Shown: piece after piece, positions 19,816-29,370 of the stretch
How the letters are laid out: each line of letters starts with the position of its first letter
Numbering within the stretch: position 1 is the stretch's first letter
From: Cladophialophora immunda
Taxonomy: Eukaryota > Ascomycota > Eurotiomycetes > Chaetothyriales > Herpotrichiellaceae
Assembly (NCBI RefSeq): GCF_000835495.1
Contig: NW_015622541.1
Span: forward strand, 5,270,001 to 5,334,000
Length of the DNA: 64,000 nucleotides
Reading direction: 5' to 3'
Notes under the pieces: generated by a model
Databases searched by the model: none
Told to the model about the DNA's origin: nothing
What the model saw: only the letters and a program-made list of their open reading frames with translations
Made by a program: the position numbers and the translations under genes

Positions 19816-21915
19816 CTAGACCACCCCGGCCGGGCGGCCGAGAATGCTCCTGCGGCCTTGCTTGATGACGCTCAGCGGCGCGAGGACACTGTAACTGCAA
19901 CTGTGTCTGGACCTGCCCGTGTTCGGCGCAGAGGGCGCATTCCCATCCAGCTCAATCCCGTGTCGCTGGCCATGTGCGTGTCCTGGATCCGCGCGTTCTA
20001 GATCTCGAACCACCCCACGAACGCTAGCATCGCGCTGATGCTTCACCGTCCCGCCCGTGTCTGACTGCGCGGCGGCGTACGCGAGAGAAGAAGAGAGCGC
20101 GTCGTCCCATATCCAGCGTTCCTCGCCGCGGGGCCCGTCCTCGGCGCGTCTGCAGGGCACGTCGTTCTCGAGGATCCTCGCCATGAAGCGCTGGATGGAG
20201 AGGATGGCTCGCTCCGCGTCGACGGAGAGCGTGGTGTGCGCGGCGCAGAGGCGGACGCGGGGACGACGACGCCTGCCCGCGTGGCCTTCAGGTTGGATTT
20301 GAGCTTGAATCGGCGGGCAGTGGAGAGGAGGAGCGAGGAGATTTCTGTCCCTTCTGAACGAAGTCGGCGGGCCCGGATGGACGCGACGTGGTGTTATGAC
20401 GGGATCCAGACGCGGGCGGACAGGATGGTCCGGAGTGCGTTGAGGACGGGGCCGAGCAACCGGGTCGACGACCATCATCCACACGTCGTCAGCCTGGTCT
20501 GGATCCGTGGGGAGGCGGCCCCTCGGTGTTGCCAGGATCGGCAACGCAATGACGCCGCGTTTGCTGGGTGAAGGGATGTCGAAGCCCGTCTGTTGCGCCT
20601 GTGCTCGTGGCGTTTCCTGTTTTCCTGTGACAATTCTCTTGGGCGCCGCCTTCGCCTTAGCTTGCTCTGGCAACGCTGCCACAGACTGAGATTGCAGGGC
20701 GGGTTGCGCTCTCCTTTTGGAATCCACATCCACTCCGCTCGTCGAAGGGACGGACGCCGCCTCGTTGGGGTCGATATATACGAACCCCTCGTCACCCTCT
20801 GCGTCAGCGTCAGCCTCGCCATCTGCCTCTGTTCCCATTCTCAACCTCTCATCCTCAAGGCCCTCCTCTTCCTCACTCTCGGCATTCCTCTCCCGGACAA
20901 AGTCCAACACCTTCTTCAGACTCCTCCACCACTGTCCCAAATCACTCTCCAGGTCGAAAATGACCGGCATCGGCGGTTCCGGACCCCACTTGGCATTCCG
21001 CGTGGCCGGCGTCTCCTTGACGTAGAAGCTGTCCCCGACACATAGGAGCCGGAGGTCGGAGTCGTACCATGAAAGAGAGTCGGGGGTGTGCCCTGGCGTA
21101 TGGAGGATTGTCAGAGGCGTCGCAATGCTGGCAGGCAGCGGCCGCGGAGAGGTCTCTGTGGAAAACGAAGACGAGGTGGTCGGATGCGTATAGACGACGC
21201 GGGATACGTCCTTGGCCCAGATTCCCACGTCGTATCGCGGGGCTTGGAGGTCGAGTTTGTCGCACAGGCTATGGTTCTGGAGGTTGGAGTAGGGTGTGAT
21301 GAACGACTTGCCATACGAGGACGATAGGACCGTCGTCGCAGGGCGCGCGGCGGACCCATCAGACAGGAAATTGCCCTGGACTTGGTCTCTGCTCTCCTCG
21401 TGTTCCGTCGAGGTCGGAGGCAGTTTCCCGATGCCCATGATATGATCGTAGTGGCAATGCGTGGTCATGACGAGGTAGGCTATCCTTCCGCCAGGGTTGA
21501 TCGTGTATTCGAGAAATGTGCCGATGTTCCAGACCTCAGGTTCAGCACGCATGTAGGAGTGGTCTTGCACGTCTTTCCCCCGCGCTGGAGGAGACGGATG
21601 AGAACTTGAACTGGGTACCTCAGTCCCGCAACCAGTGTCGCTCAGGACAATGACTTGATGTCCTTCCCACCCATCCTGCGTTGCAACTCCAGGTACTCGA
21701 CAAGTCTTGCCGTGCCTTGGACTAGTATTCCTGCTCGGCGTTGCAGATGATGGAGTGCCGCAGATCTTCGCGTATATGTGCGGGAATTCGCCGTACCGAT
21801 CATGCTCTCGGATCAGATACGTCTTCGAGTTTGTCAGGCCGCTGGTCTGGATCTGCTCAATCGTGAACGGACAAGAGATTGGGACATGGAAACTCTCCGA
21901 GGTTTCGTCGCTCAT
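19816..21915 (-). CDS. metallo-beta-lactamase-fold hydrolase
   Basis: One open frame of 699 codons starts with ATG at 21915. All metal ligands of the fold are visible: THCHYDH (His153, His155, Asp157, His158), ILHTPGHTPDSLSWYD, LLCVGDSFY with the bridging Asp, and LCAAHTT near the C-terminus. Family members in fungi are usually shorter, because the segment between the VLDFVRERNA helix and the PRVRLCAAHTT strand is normally brief. Here about 200 low-complexity residues are inserted. Close to the C-terminus an in-frame GT-AG intron (20080-19895, GTACGC...TTGCAG) would join SSSLA to YSVLAPLSVIKQG, which looks more natural than the translated intron. Substrate unknown. Whether the larger insert is coding or contains introns remains open. 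Confidence 0.75.
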   Translation of the reverse strand: MSDETSESFHVPISCPFTIEQIQTSGLTNSKTYLIREHDRYGEFPHIYAKICGTPSSATPSRNTSPRHGKTCRVPGVATQDGWEGHQVIVLSDTGCGTEVPSSSSHPSPPARGKDVQDHSYMRAEPEVWNIGTFLEYTINPGGRIAYLVMTTHCHYDHIMGIGKLPPTSTEHEESRDQVQGNFLSDGSAARPATTVLSSSYGKSFITPYSNLQNHSLCDKLDLQAPRYDVGIWAKDVSRVVYTHPTTSSSFSTETSPRPLPASIATPLTILHTPGHTPDSLSWYDSDLRLLCVGDSFYVKETPATRNAKWGPEPPMPVIFDLESDLGQWWRSLKKVLDFVRERNAESEEEEGLEDERLRMGTEADGEADADAEGDEGFVYIDPNEAASVPSTSGVDVDSKRRAQPALQSQSVAALPEQAKAKAAPKRIVTGKQETPRAQAQQTGFDIPSPSKRGVIALPILATPRGRLPTDPDQADDVWMMVVDPVARPRPQRTPDHPVRPRLDPVITPRRVHPGPPTSFRRDRNLLAPPLHCPPIQAQIQPEGHAGRRRRPRVRLCAAHTTLSVDAERAILSIQRFMARILENDVPCRRAEDGPRGEERWIWDDALSSSLAYAAAQSDTGGTVKHQRDASVRGVVRDLERADPGHAHGQRHGIELDGNAPSAPNTGRSRHSCSYSVLAPLSVIKQGRRSILGRPAGVV

Positions 21916-22161
21916 CTCTGAGCAAGCGATGCTTTTCCCAAGGGCTATCGGTTAGAGAAATGGTGAAGTAGTGTTAACATTGTTGTGTATTGGGCATCTT
22001 GAAGCTAATTAATTTATGGAGCGCCTTTGGTCCGATTGGTTAGGGCCAGGAACAAAAGGCGAACCCTCTGATGTATCGAATCTGACAACATAGCCTTGAG
22101 CCTCAAGGGCTCCTCGGATAGAGATGAATCCTGACTTGATGTAAGATAGATTCATAGACAT

Positions 22162-23505
22162 TTAGTCTTGATCCATCCTGTCGCCTGCCCCATCCCCATC
22201 TCTTCTTGCCAGTTCGTCTTCAACGCCTTTTTTCACGCCCTCTACGAAGGCCTCCACAGCCTCGCCCCCGCCCATGGGTACTCCGCCATGTCTGAGGTAT
22301 CCACCATTACGGACCGGGATCTTGAACGTCTCACTGACTATCGGAAGGCCACCCTCTCTCAGTGCGATCGTCAGACTCGACAGGCTTTGCTTGAACTGCG
22401 GCGAGTGCAACACTCTGCGCAACATGGTCTTCTTCGCTTTGGTCAATTCTCGCTTCGCTGCATCCCGTTGCTCAGAAGTTGAGTCGGCATTTTGCAAAGC
22501 GGACGTGTCAACCGAGGCCTGCACCATGTCCGATAACTGAGGTGGGAGACATGCAAATAACCGGTCCAACAACTTGTCGTCGGCTGATTCGAGTAACGGC
22601 ACCGTTGTATTTGCGGTCAACAGGTCCCCAAGGGTCGTGAACAGATTTTCCTGGGGTGCTTGTCGCTGATTGCGTTGTTCCATGGCTTGAAGAAAATTGC
22701 GAACCAAGGCGTTGGCTTCTAGCCCACCAGCGGCCGCCCTGACGTGGGGAGTCAGACAGATGGCTTTGCAGCGACAAGAAAAACGCAAGGCATGGGGTGC
22801 AAGTACCTACGCTCGTCCGCCGTCCGCGCCGCCCTCGCGTGATTCTTCGCCCTCCTCCCGAAAATCCCCACCTGTGGCATCCGGACCAGCTCCGGGACCG
22901 CCTTGTGAAGGGCGACGATTGGGGTTGTGATCTGTCCCTTCCACATCCTCCATCGGCTCCGGCCCTTCGTCGTCTGGTGAATTCCCATCCGGAGGCAAAC
23001 TGGCCATTTGTTCTTGGACATCGACCTCTTCGCCCTGAAGAAGGTTGTTCACGATCTGGCCCAGCTTCAGATCTCGAGCAGAGAACCATGACGGGTCGCC
23101 TTGAGGATGCTGACTGCGGGATTGCAGCCAGAAGAGGTATCTTTGTGAGCTGGAGGTGAACTTGAGGACGTAGATTCTGCCGTTCGTGGGCGTCTTCGGG
23201 TTTGACGGATTTTCAGCGCTGGTAGGCTGGTAAGGAGTGAAAGAACCGTCCATTGGCACCATTAGCAGGTCTAGTTGTGGTTGGTCCAACGGAGCACTCC
23301 GCGGTCGCCAGCAGAGGTGCAGTAGTTCATCTTCGTAGAGGTAGAGGTATCCTGGAGTTGGGAGAGGTTTTGCTCGTGGAGGCGAGGTGCTCGTCTGGGA
23401 ATCTAGCTGTTAGCAGATCGAGGAAGGGAAAAAAGGGGGGACTTCAACACTTACATCAAGCTCACAGAGCCCTGCCTTGAACGTTAAGATGGGCGAAATC
23501 GACAT
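22162..23505 (-). CDS. RPN13: proteasome ubiquitin receptor Rpn13
   Basis: Three minus-strand exons, 23505-23455, 23394-22811 and 22738-22162, encode 403 residues. The introns are 60 nt (GTAAGT...TCCCAG) and 72 nt (GTAGGT...GTCAG). Exon 1 gives MSISPILTFKAGLCELD. Splicing to TSTSPPRAKPLPTPGYLYLY continues the Pru domain, with CWRPRSAPLDQPQLDLLMVP, GRIYVLKFTSSSQRYLFWLQ and the GEEVDV end near residue 120. This domain binds ubiquitin and Rpn2. An acidic and glycine-rich linker leads to a helical C-terminal part (LEANALVRNFLQAM, LLTANTTVPLLESADDKLLD, PQFKQSLSSLTIALREG) matching the DEUBAD domain that docks the deubiquitinase Uch37/UCHL5 where that enzyme exists. Rpn13 recruits ubiquitylated substrates to the 26S proteasome. 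It is divergent from eL6. Confidence 0.93.
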
Positions 23506-24018
23506 GGTATGGAGATGACGAAGGGACGCAGATGCAGGAAGACTCAATTCGAGAGAAAGAACGTGTTATTGAAGTTGTATTGATCTTTTGGAATCTAGAC
23601 GTAAGCTCAAAATGCTTTGACACGTCAGGGTTGTGAAATCAGAGAGGTGCTTGCAATGACATTGACAATTTGGATGGAGGGACGACAGCATTTGAAGCCT
23701 GGTCATACGAGGCCGAGCCTGCCTGCAAGTTGTACCCCGTACGGTGCACCACGCGCCGCTTGGAGAGCACAACGCTCTTGGCAGGGCCGCCACCGCTGAC
23801 TTAGTCATCCAGTCACGTGGGATGCCACCACACACCCCCAATTGCGAATTTCCATCGCACCCAAGATCGGAGCGTTGTGGCCCACGCCAAGAAATGAAAC
23901 CGCACACTTTCCCGATTCTGCGCTTGATATCGACTCTTCCACCACACAATCCGGCGAACAACAACCACGAAACTCATTCTCGAATCTCCAGCCCGCGTGG
24001 TCAAGGTTGAAGGTCAAA
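23506..24018. promoter_or_regulatory. bidirectional promoter between RPN13 and RPL6
   Basis: A 513-base interval separates two outward-facing housekeeping genes. It contains CAGTCACG at 23810-23817 overlapping CACGTG at 23814-23819. CAGTCAC resembles the HomolD element found in ribosomal-protein promoters of fission yeast and filamentous fungi; CACGTG is a general bHLH site. Position is about 200 bases before the RPL6 start. Confidence 0.4.
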
Positions 24019-24885
24019 ATGTCTTCTACGGAGGCCAATCCAGCCGTCGTCAAGAAGTTCGGGTCCGGCGAGCGATCTGTCCCTCATCACTCCCAGAAGG
24101 CCAGGAAGTGGTATCCCGCCTACGACGAGCCTCAACGCAAGAAGGTAAGTCGCTCAGAAAAAATTGGAAATGCCCCCAGAGCAGTTGCCTCCGTCTGCTT
24201 TCATCCCTTTCCTCAAACCGAACACCTTCTGGACGCTGGAAGGGTGCGACTCTGTGCCAAAGAAACACCGTTGACTGACATGTGGATGGACGACCAGGCC
24301 CGCAAGACGCTTCACCCAGCCAAACCTCGAGCATCGCTACAGCCTGGCGCCGTGCTGATCCTCCTCGCCGGTCGATTCCGCGGCAAGCGAGTCATCCTCC
24401 TCAAGAACCTCAAGGAAGGCGCACTCCTCGTCACCGGGCCCTTCAAGATCAACGGAGTGCCTCTCCGACGAGTGAACTCCAGATACGTCATTGCCACATC
24501 CACAAAGGTCGACATCGGCGGACTGGACCAGTCAACACTGGACAAGATTGCCAGCCCAGAGTACTTCGCGCGGGAGAAGAAGAGCAGGAAGCAGAAGGGC
24601 GAGGAGGCGTTCTTGAAGCAGGGAGAGAAGCCAGAGGTAAGAGATTTAAAAAATCAAGCCAATTGACTTGTTGCATCTTGCTTGTACCACGACTGGGAGA
24701 GGATACTGACATCTGTCCGTGCGTTTTTGCAGAAGAAGGCCCCCGCATCCGAACGTGCAGCCGACCAGAAGACGATTGACAAGCCCATACTTTCCGCCAT
24801 CAAGAACGAAGAGTTCCTCGCGAGCTACCTCAAGTCCAGCTTCAGCCTGAGACACGGCCAGAAGCCCCACGAGATGGCGTTCTGA
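24019..24885 (+). CDS. RPL6: 60S ribosomal protein eL6
   Basis: Exons 24019-24144, 24298-24636 and 24733-24885 give 205 residues. The introns are 153 nt (GTAAGT...ACCAG) and 96 nt (GTAAGA...TTGCAG). The protein opens with a family-typical basic N-terminus ([16 protein letters not shown]). It continues with [38 protein letters not shown] and [20 protein letters not shown] (the KOW-like SH3 barrel), then [13 protein letters not shown] and a C-terminal extension ending [14 protein letters not shown]. All three junctions are in phase 0, so the first intron could be translated in the long frame, but the conserved sequence resumes only when it is removed. eL6 is a structural protein of the large ribosomal subunit. 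Confidence 0.95.
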
Positions 24886-25650
24886 GCTGGTCGTCCACAG
24901 CCGGCCGGGGTCATTCGACTTCTTGAGCAGGAGCCGAATGCTGCTTGTTGTTTTGAAGGGGGGGCGAGGGGTGTCGTTGCGAACGCAAGGGAGGTGCTTG
25001 CTTGCTTGCTTCTGCTCGGGGACCTGGCTGCCAGCGAGAGATCCAACAGAGAGGCAGTTAGTTGAGCGGGGGAGTGGGAGCGGATTGAGATAGAAAACCG
25101 AGATTCGAGGGGGCGTTATGATGTGTGTATGCTTGCACCACCACACCCAAGGGGGGTCGACTTTTCGAGCAGCTAGCCATGACTCTTTTCCCACACATGA
25201 AGGGAGGACCAAAAGAAAAAAGAAACACCAAGCTGTGACAAAGTGGGACGGGGCGGTTTGAACCAGTGATCTTGCGATCCCCCCCCAAAAAACACACACA
25301 CGAACAAAGAACGGAGCTTTGTGCAATCATGGCCGATAATGCCATTTTCATTATTGCGCCCCAAGAGACCCAATAACAGAGAAATGTGTCAAGCATCAAC
25401 TGCAAGTAATGGATTGGTCGAAACCCAAGCTTGATCCGCTCTATCCTGGAGTCCCGTAAAACCCAAGTCTCCTCATCCGTCTACACAAATCATTTGCAGC
25501 AGTGATATCATGACCCACGATTGCTACATTGAAAGCGCTTGCTAACAGATCAATTCCTCCCACCAAATCGACCGAAAAGAGAGCCCCCAAACATCTAATG
25601 ACAACTGGTGCGAAGTATCATTCACCCTTAAATGACCACTGACGTCCCCT
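24886..25650. other. intergenic between convergent genes, with simple repeats
   Basis: The 3' flanks of RPL6 and the desaturase-like gene. Low-complexity tracts include repeated CTTG units near 24993-25010 and a C8-A6-(CA)n run near 25279-25301. No gene or complete tRNA seen. Confidence 0.6.
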
Positions 25651-26850
25651 TCAGTCCTCGCTTCGATTCCTTGTCCTCCTACGCACGCCCCCCTTCGCGT
25701 CATTGATCTTCCCATTGACTCTCTTCTTCGCTCTATCCTTCATCCTCTCCATCTTTTCCGGCACATCATGCTTATCTGCTTCCGCGACCACATCATCAAT
25801 GATATCGGCCCCGACAGATGTACCCATAACCCAGTCGCACAGCCCCCAGGGACCGAAGTTACCCTCACCACCGCATAGTAAGTGATTGTCAGTCCGCCGT
25901 GCTATTCCTCCGAGAATGAAGTTTGTGGGCATTGTGGAGTATCCACTGTATGCGAATGTCTCCTCCAGCGAAATGAGGATGAGGTAGAAGATATAGGTCA
26001 AGAGGTGGAATCGGAAGAGCACCGCAGGAATGTAGGTCGGCAAGAAGGAGCGGAGGAGATAGGCGGCTGGATGGTCATAAGTGGCGCTGAGCGGAAAAGG
26101 CGTGGATATGCCGGCGAGGGCATGGTACCAATCTCTGTGCGCCCGACTCAGGGAGATGGTATGGTGCCAGTCGTGCAGCATATATCTGTGCAAGACATAT
26201 GCTATTAGCTCGCGGAGGAGATAACCCCGTGCGAGATCCTTGAGGATACCCCATGGCAAGGGTAGTGCTGTGGTCACGCGAAGTGCAGAGCGCCATAAAA
26301 GGACGCGTGTGAAGAGGAGTTCCACCAGTGCTTGAATTAAGACCGCCAGGAGGATGTTGAATATTGACCAGCCCAGCATGCGTAACAGGGCCAGTGCCCT
26401 TTTCCGGTTGGCGTTCTTGAATGGCAACGCAGAGTCACCCAGTGCCTTGAGATTTTCGGCCGCCGAAGGAACGAGCATATCAAAGCCCAGAAAGAGTATT
26501 GAAGGGGCGATGTAGAACAACACTCGCACTGCCAGAGTCGCGACAATCTCCACTTGAAGCGGAGGGTGTGAGAGGACCAGGGTCGACCAGGTCAAGTAGA
26601 AGAATAAGAGATTGAGGGAGGTGGAGTACGAGGACATTGTTGGTATAAGGAGGAAAGAAAGCATCGGCAGCCCAATGAGTGCGTCCATCATGGTGCGCAA
26701 GGTGGTGTATGTTGACGAGAAGGGGGAGATCGCATAGCTATAGAGGGTCTGGGCGTATGAAGGCGGCGGAGGGCAGGAGATGGCATTGGGGAGGTAGGAG
26801 GCCCATGATTGAGGCAGATAGCACGCCGGGTTATAGGACGAGGACACCAT
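25651..26850 (-). CDS. sterol desaturase / fatty-acid hydroxylase superfamily protein
   Basis: A single 399-codon frame with ATG at 26850. Several hydrophobic segments alternate with histidine-containing loops: LHRYMLHDWHHTISLSRAH, HRDWYHALAG, TYDHPAAYLL and RRTDNHLLCGGEGNFGPWGL, ending with DWVMGTSVG. Clustered histidines between membrane helices are the di-iron ligands of this integral membrane superfamily, which includes sterol C-4/C-5 oxidases and sphingolipid hydroxylases. The final 'NxG..GLCDWVMGT' block is the usual end of the catalytic region. The tail is lysine/arginine-rich. The histidine spacing is not that of the classical ERG3 or ERG25 enzymes, so the substrate is unknown. Expected location is the endoplasmic reticulum. 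Confidence 0.82.
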   Translation of the reverse strand: MVSSSYNPACYLPQSWASYLPNAISCPPPPSYAQTLYSYAISPFSSTYTTLRTMMDALIGLPMLSFLLIPTMSSYSTSLNLLFFYLTWSTLVLSHPPLQVEIVATLAVRVLFYIAPSILFLGFDMLVPSAAENLKALGDSALPFKNANRKRALALLRMLGWSIFNILLAVLIQALVELLFTRVLLWRSALRVTTALPLPWGILKDLARGYLLRELIAYVLHRYMLHDWHHTISLSRAHRDWYHALAGISTPFPLSATYDHPAAYLLRSFLPTYIPAVLFRFHLLTYIFYLILISLEETFAYSGYSTMPTNFILGGIARRTDNHLLCGGEGNFGPWGLCDWVMGTSVGADIIDDVVAEADKHDVPEKMERMKDRAKKRVNGKINDAKGGVRRRTRNRSED

Positions 26851-28118
26851 GGAGGGCTGTTGTTGTGAGGTTGGAAGGTTTGCGAGGTACGCGCTGTTGA
26901 GTTTGGGTCACCGAGTCAACCTCCTGTCCATGGAAAGAAATACATAATAGCCAAAGTTGATACCTGTCTGGAGTGCGGCGCGATGTGCAGGTGGCTGGTA
27001 GCGATACAACAAACAAGAGAGAGCGTGATGGAGTCAACTGTGACGTCAGAGGGCCAGTATTCCACGTGACTCCGGGGTTATCCAAGCCATCGCAGCCACT
27101 GCAGCCACTGCAGCCACACTTTTCTTTGACGCCACCAATGGCGCAGTCCTCGTTGATCATTATTTCCGCCTCCAAACATGTGCCACCACTACTTCTGACA
27201 TTCATCCGCCGGATCTACAATACAGCCCAAAGCGCTTTCGTGGGGAGAGATGCGCCTTTCGTGAGCGATCACCCCTGGTGCATGGGGAGCAAGCAATCAA
27301 CCCCACGCTCAGTTCAGCGACGCAAAGTGCTTACCTATGTCAATTGTCACCTACCACCATTTCCCTTGCACATGCTTCATCCCTTCTCGACACGATATCG
27401 GGCCATGATCTCGCCGAAAGAAGAACCCTTGGATCTGTCACCTGGACTAGAGTTAAGATCAATCTGGCAGGGGAATTATTGTGCCTCCAGCCAAAACTTA
27501 TTCCAAGTTGTCTCGGTGTTCCGCTTCATTGACAGCCTTCTGACTTCTGGTTTTCTCCTCGGTGAACGCACTGAGTGGTCAGTCCATATCTGTCAAAGCC
27601 CTTGCAATGCAATAGTCGGCCTTTGACAGAAACCTTATATTTGGCCCCCTGATTTAGGTCAACCAAAGCCATGCCAGCTGTCACGAAATCCCCGGCACTC
27701 CCCAGGATGCCGGTTCAGTTAAGAGCACCGGAGTGATGCAGATGCGGGGTTCCATGATGCAGGGTCGCCAGAGCGGAGCCAGCAAAAAGAGAATTAGGGA
27801 ATCAGGGAGAGACAAACATCCCACGGAAGACCAGCTCGTCTGTTTCGAGGGCTGGCGCTGTGGAAACACAAGCTGATGCTACCTTTGCTGTCCTGTGACG
27901 CCACCCCCTCATGTGCGGGATTGCCGCTTCACGGGTTGTGTAACTCGTCGCATCATTGAGCTCGCCGACAACAAGGCCCGTCCACTCGTGGGAGTAAAGT
28001 AGTTCTCGGTTTTCAGTACAAGTTACAAGGGCTCTCTGTCGAATAAAAGGCCAATTGCCCCGACAAACGCAGTAGTGTCCATCGCGGCATCCTACCACAT
28101 CTTGTTCCCATTTGCAGA
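26851..28118. other. divergent intergenic region, promoter of the alcohol dehydrogenase gene
   Basis: 1.27 kb between outward-facing genes. It holds three tandem 9-mers (separate entry). A 217-codon frame at 26973-27626 begins with GTG and has no family signature. AATAAAAGG at 28042-28050 is a possible weak TATA box, about 70-80 bases before the dehydrogenase start. Confidence 0.5.
27092..27118 (+). repeat. three tandem 9-mers GCAGCCACT
   Basis: GCAGCCACT occurs at 27092 and 27101, with a third copy at 27110 that ends in ACA. It is a short minisatellite in the divergent promoter; functional significance is unknown. Confidence 0.7.
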
Positions 28119-29370
28119 ATGGCCGAGAACAGCATTCCCAAGACGCAGACAGCAGCAATAGTCCGGAAGCAAGGTGGGCCGGTCGAATTCGATGACAGTT
28201 ATCCAGTCACTTTACCCGGGAAAGACGAGATCCTAGTCAAGGTCTTGTATACTGGTGTCTGCCAGAGTGGTTGGTCAAACACATCCTTTCCTTCGGCATT
28301 GACGCTTGAAAAGCTTAATGTGATTTGCATAGATCTCCATACCAAAGCTGGAACTGCTACTGGGGCCGACGGTGTCCCTATCACGAACATAAAACTGCCT
28401 CACGTGGGCGGACATGAAGGAGTCGGGCGCGTTGTCGCATTTGGTCCCAACCTATCTCCAAATGATAGACTTCAGTTAGGAACATTAGTGGGCATCCGCT
28501 TTGCGTCTCGAGTATGTCACGAGTGCGAGTACTGCACCTCTGGCCGAGAGCAGCATTGCACCAACGCAACGAACCATCTGCACCATGAAGACGGCAGTTT
28601 CCAGCAATATTGTGTGCTTGACACAAAGTATTTGACTGAGTTGCCCCAGGACATTGATCCGAAGGTGGTTGGGCCTGCTCTTTGTGCCGGGGTTACTGCA
28701 TACAAGGTGAAATTCATCAGTTTTCCACAGCATGCAGAGATGCTGATTGTATGAGGCCATCAAAAATGCAAATCTGAAACAGGGGGAATGGCTTACTGTC
28801 ATCGGAGCAGGTGGCGGGTTAGGCCACTTCGCAGGTACAGCCGTGTCTTGCTCCTCGCGCACATCGAGTGTCAGCTGACTCTGGACAACAGTGCAATACG
28901 GCCTCGCCCTGGGCGCAAAAGTACTGGGAGTCGATGCAGGGACCGAGAAGCAGCAATTTGTGGAGTCGCTCGGGGCACAGTATGTCGACTTCTCGAGGTG
29001 CAAGGACCTCGCAAAAGAGATCGCGAACACTACTGGAGGGGGTTCACATGCGGTTGTCGTCACAAGTGGCCACCCTCTGGCCTTCAGAGGGCTGGCTGAT
29101 ATGATTAGGATTGGTGGATCCTTATGCATGGTGGGCATTCCTCCGGGGGACGTGCGTCTGGACACGCCGGTGGCTACCATCGTCATCCGAGGACTCAAAA
29201 TCCAGGGCAATCTGGTAGGGTCGTTGAAAGAAACACTCGAGGCCGTGGAATTCGTTCGAAATGGAAAAGTTAAGCCGCATGTCAAAGTGCGACCTTTTCG
29301 GGACCTGCCAGACGTGTATCAGCTATTGGAAAAGGGAGATGTTCCTGGCCGAATCGTGCTGGAGCTGTAG
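28119..29370 (+). CDS. zinc-dependent alcohol dehydrogenase
   Basis: Exons 28119-28269, 28333-28706, 28756-28834 and 28892-29370 encode 360 residues. The introns are 63, 49 and 57 nt, and splicing restores the motifs. Catalytic zinc ligands are Cys48 and His53 in GVCQSDLHTKAG and His78-Glu79 in GGHEGVGRVV. The structural-zinc loop is CHECEYCTSGREQHC (Cys112, 115, 118 and 126). The NAD-binding Rossmann motif is VIGAGGGLGHFAVQYGLALG. Length and motif spacing match the tetrameric ADH1-like enzymes of fungi that interconvert ethanol and acetaldehyde, although the QSDLHTKAG variant suggests a divergent paralog, possibly of secondary or aromatic alcohols. It is probably cytosolic, since no targeting sequence is visible. 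Confidence 0.92.

Noticed and set aside
25230..25290. tRNA-like segment with a B-box-like GGTTCAAACC on the minus strand
   Set aside because: No matching acceptor stem, A box or anticodon arm can be folded within about 90 bases; homopolymer and CA repeats lie where the 5' half should be.
26973..27626. 217-codon plus-strand frame between the desaturase-like and dehydrogenase genes
   Set aside because: Begins with GTG, has no family motif and random-looking composition.
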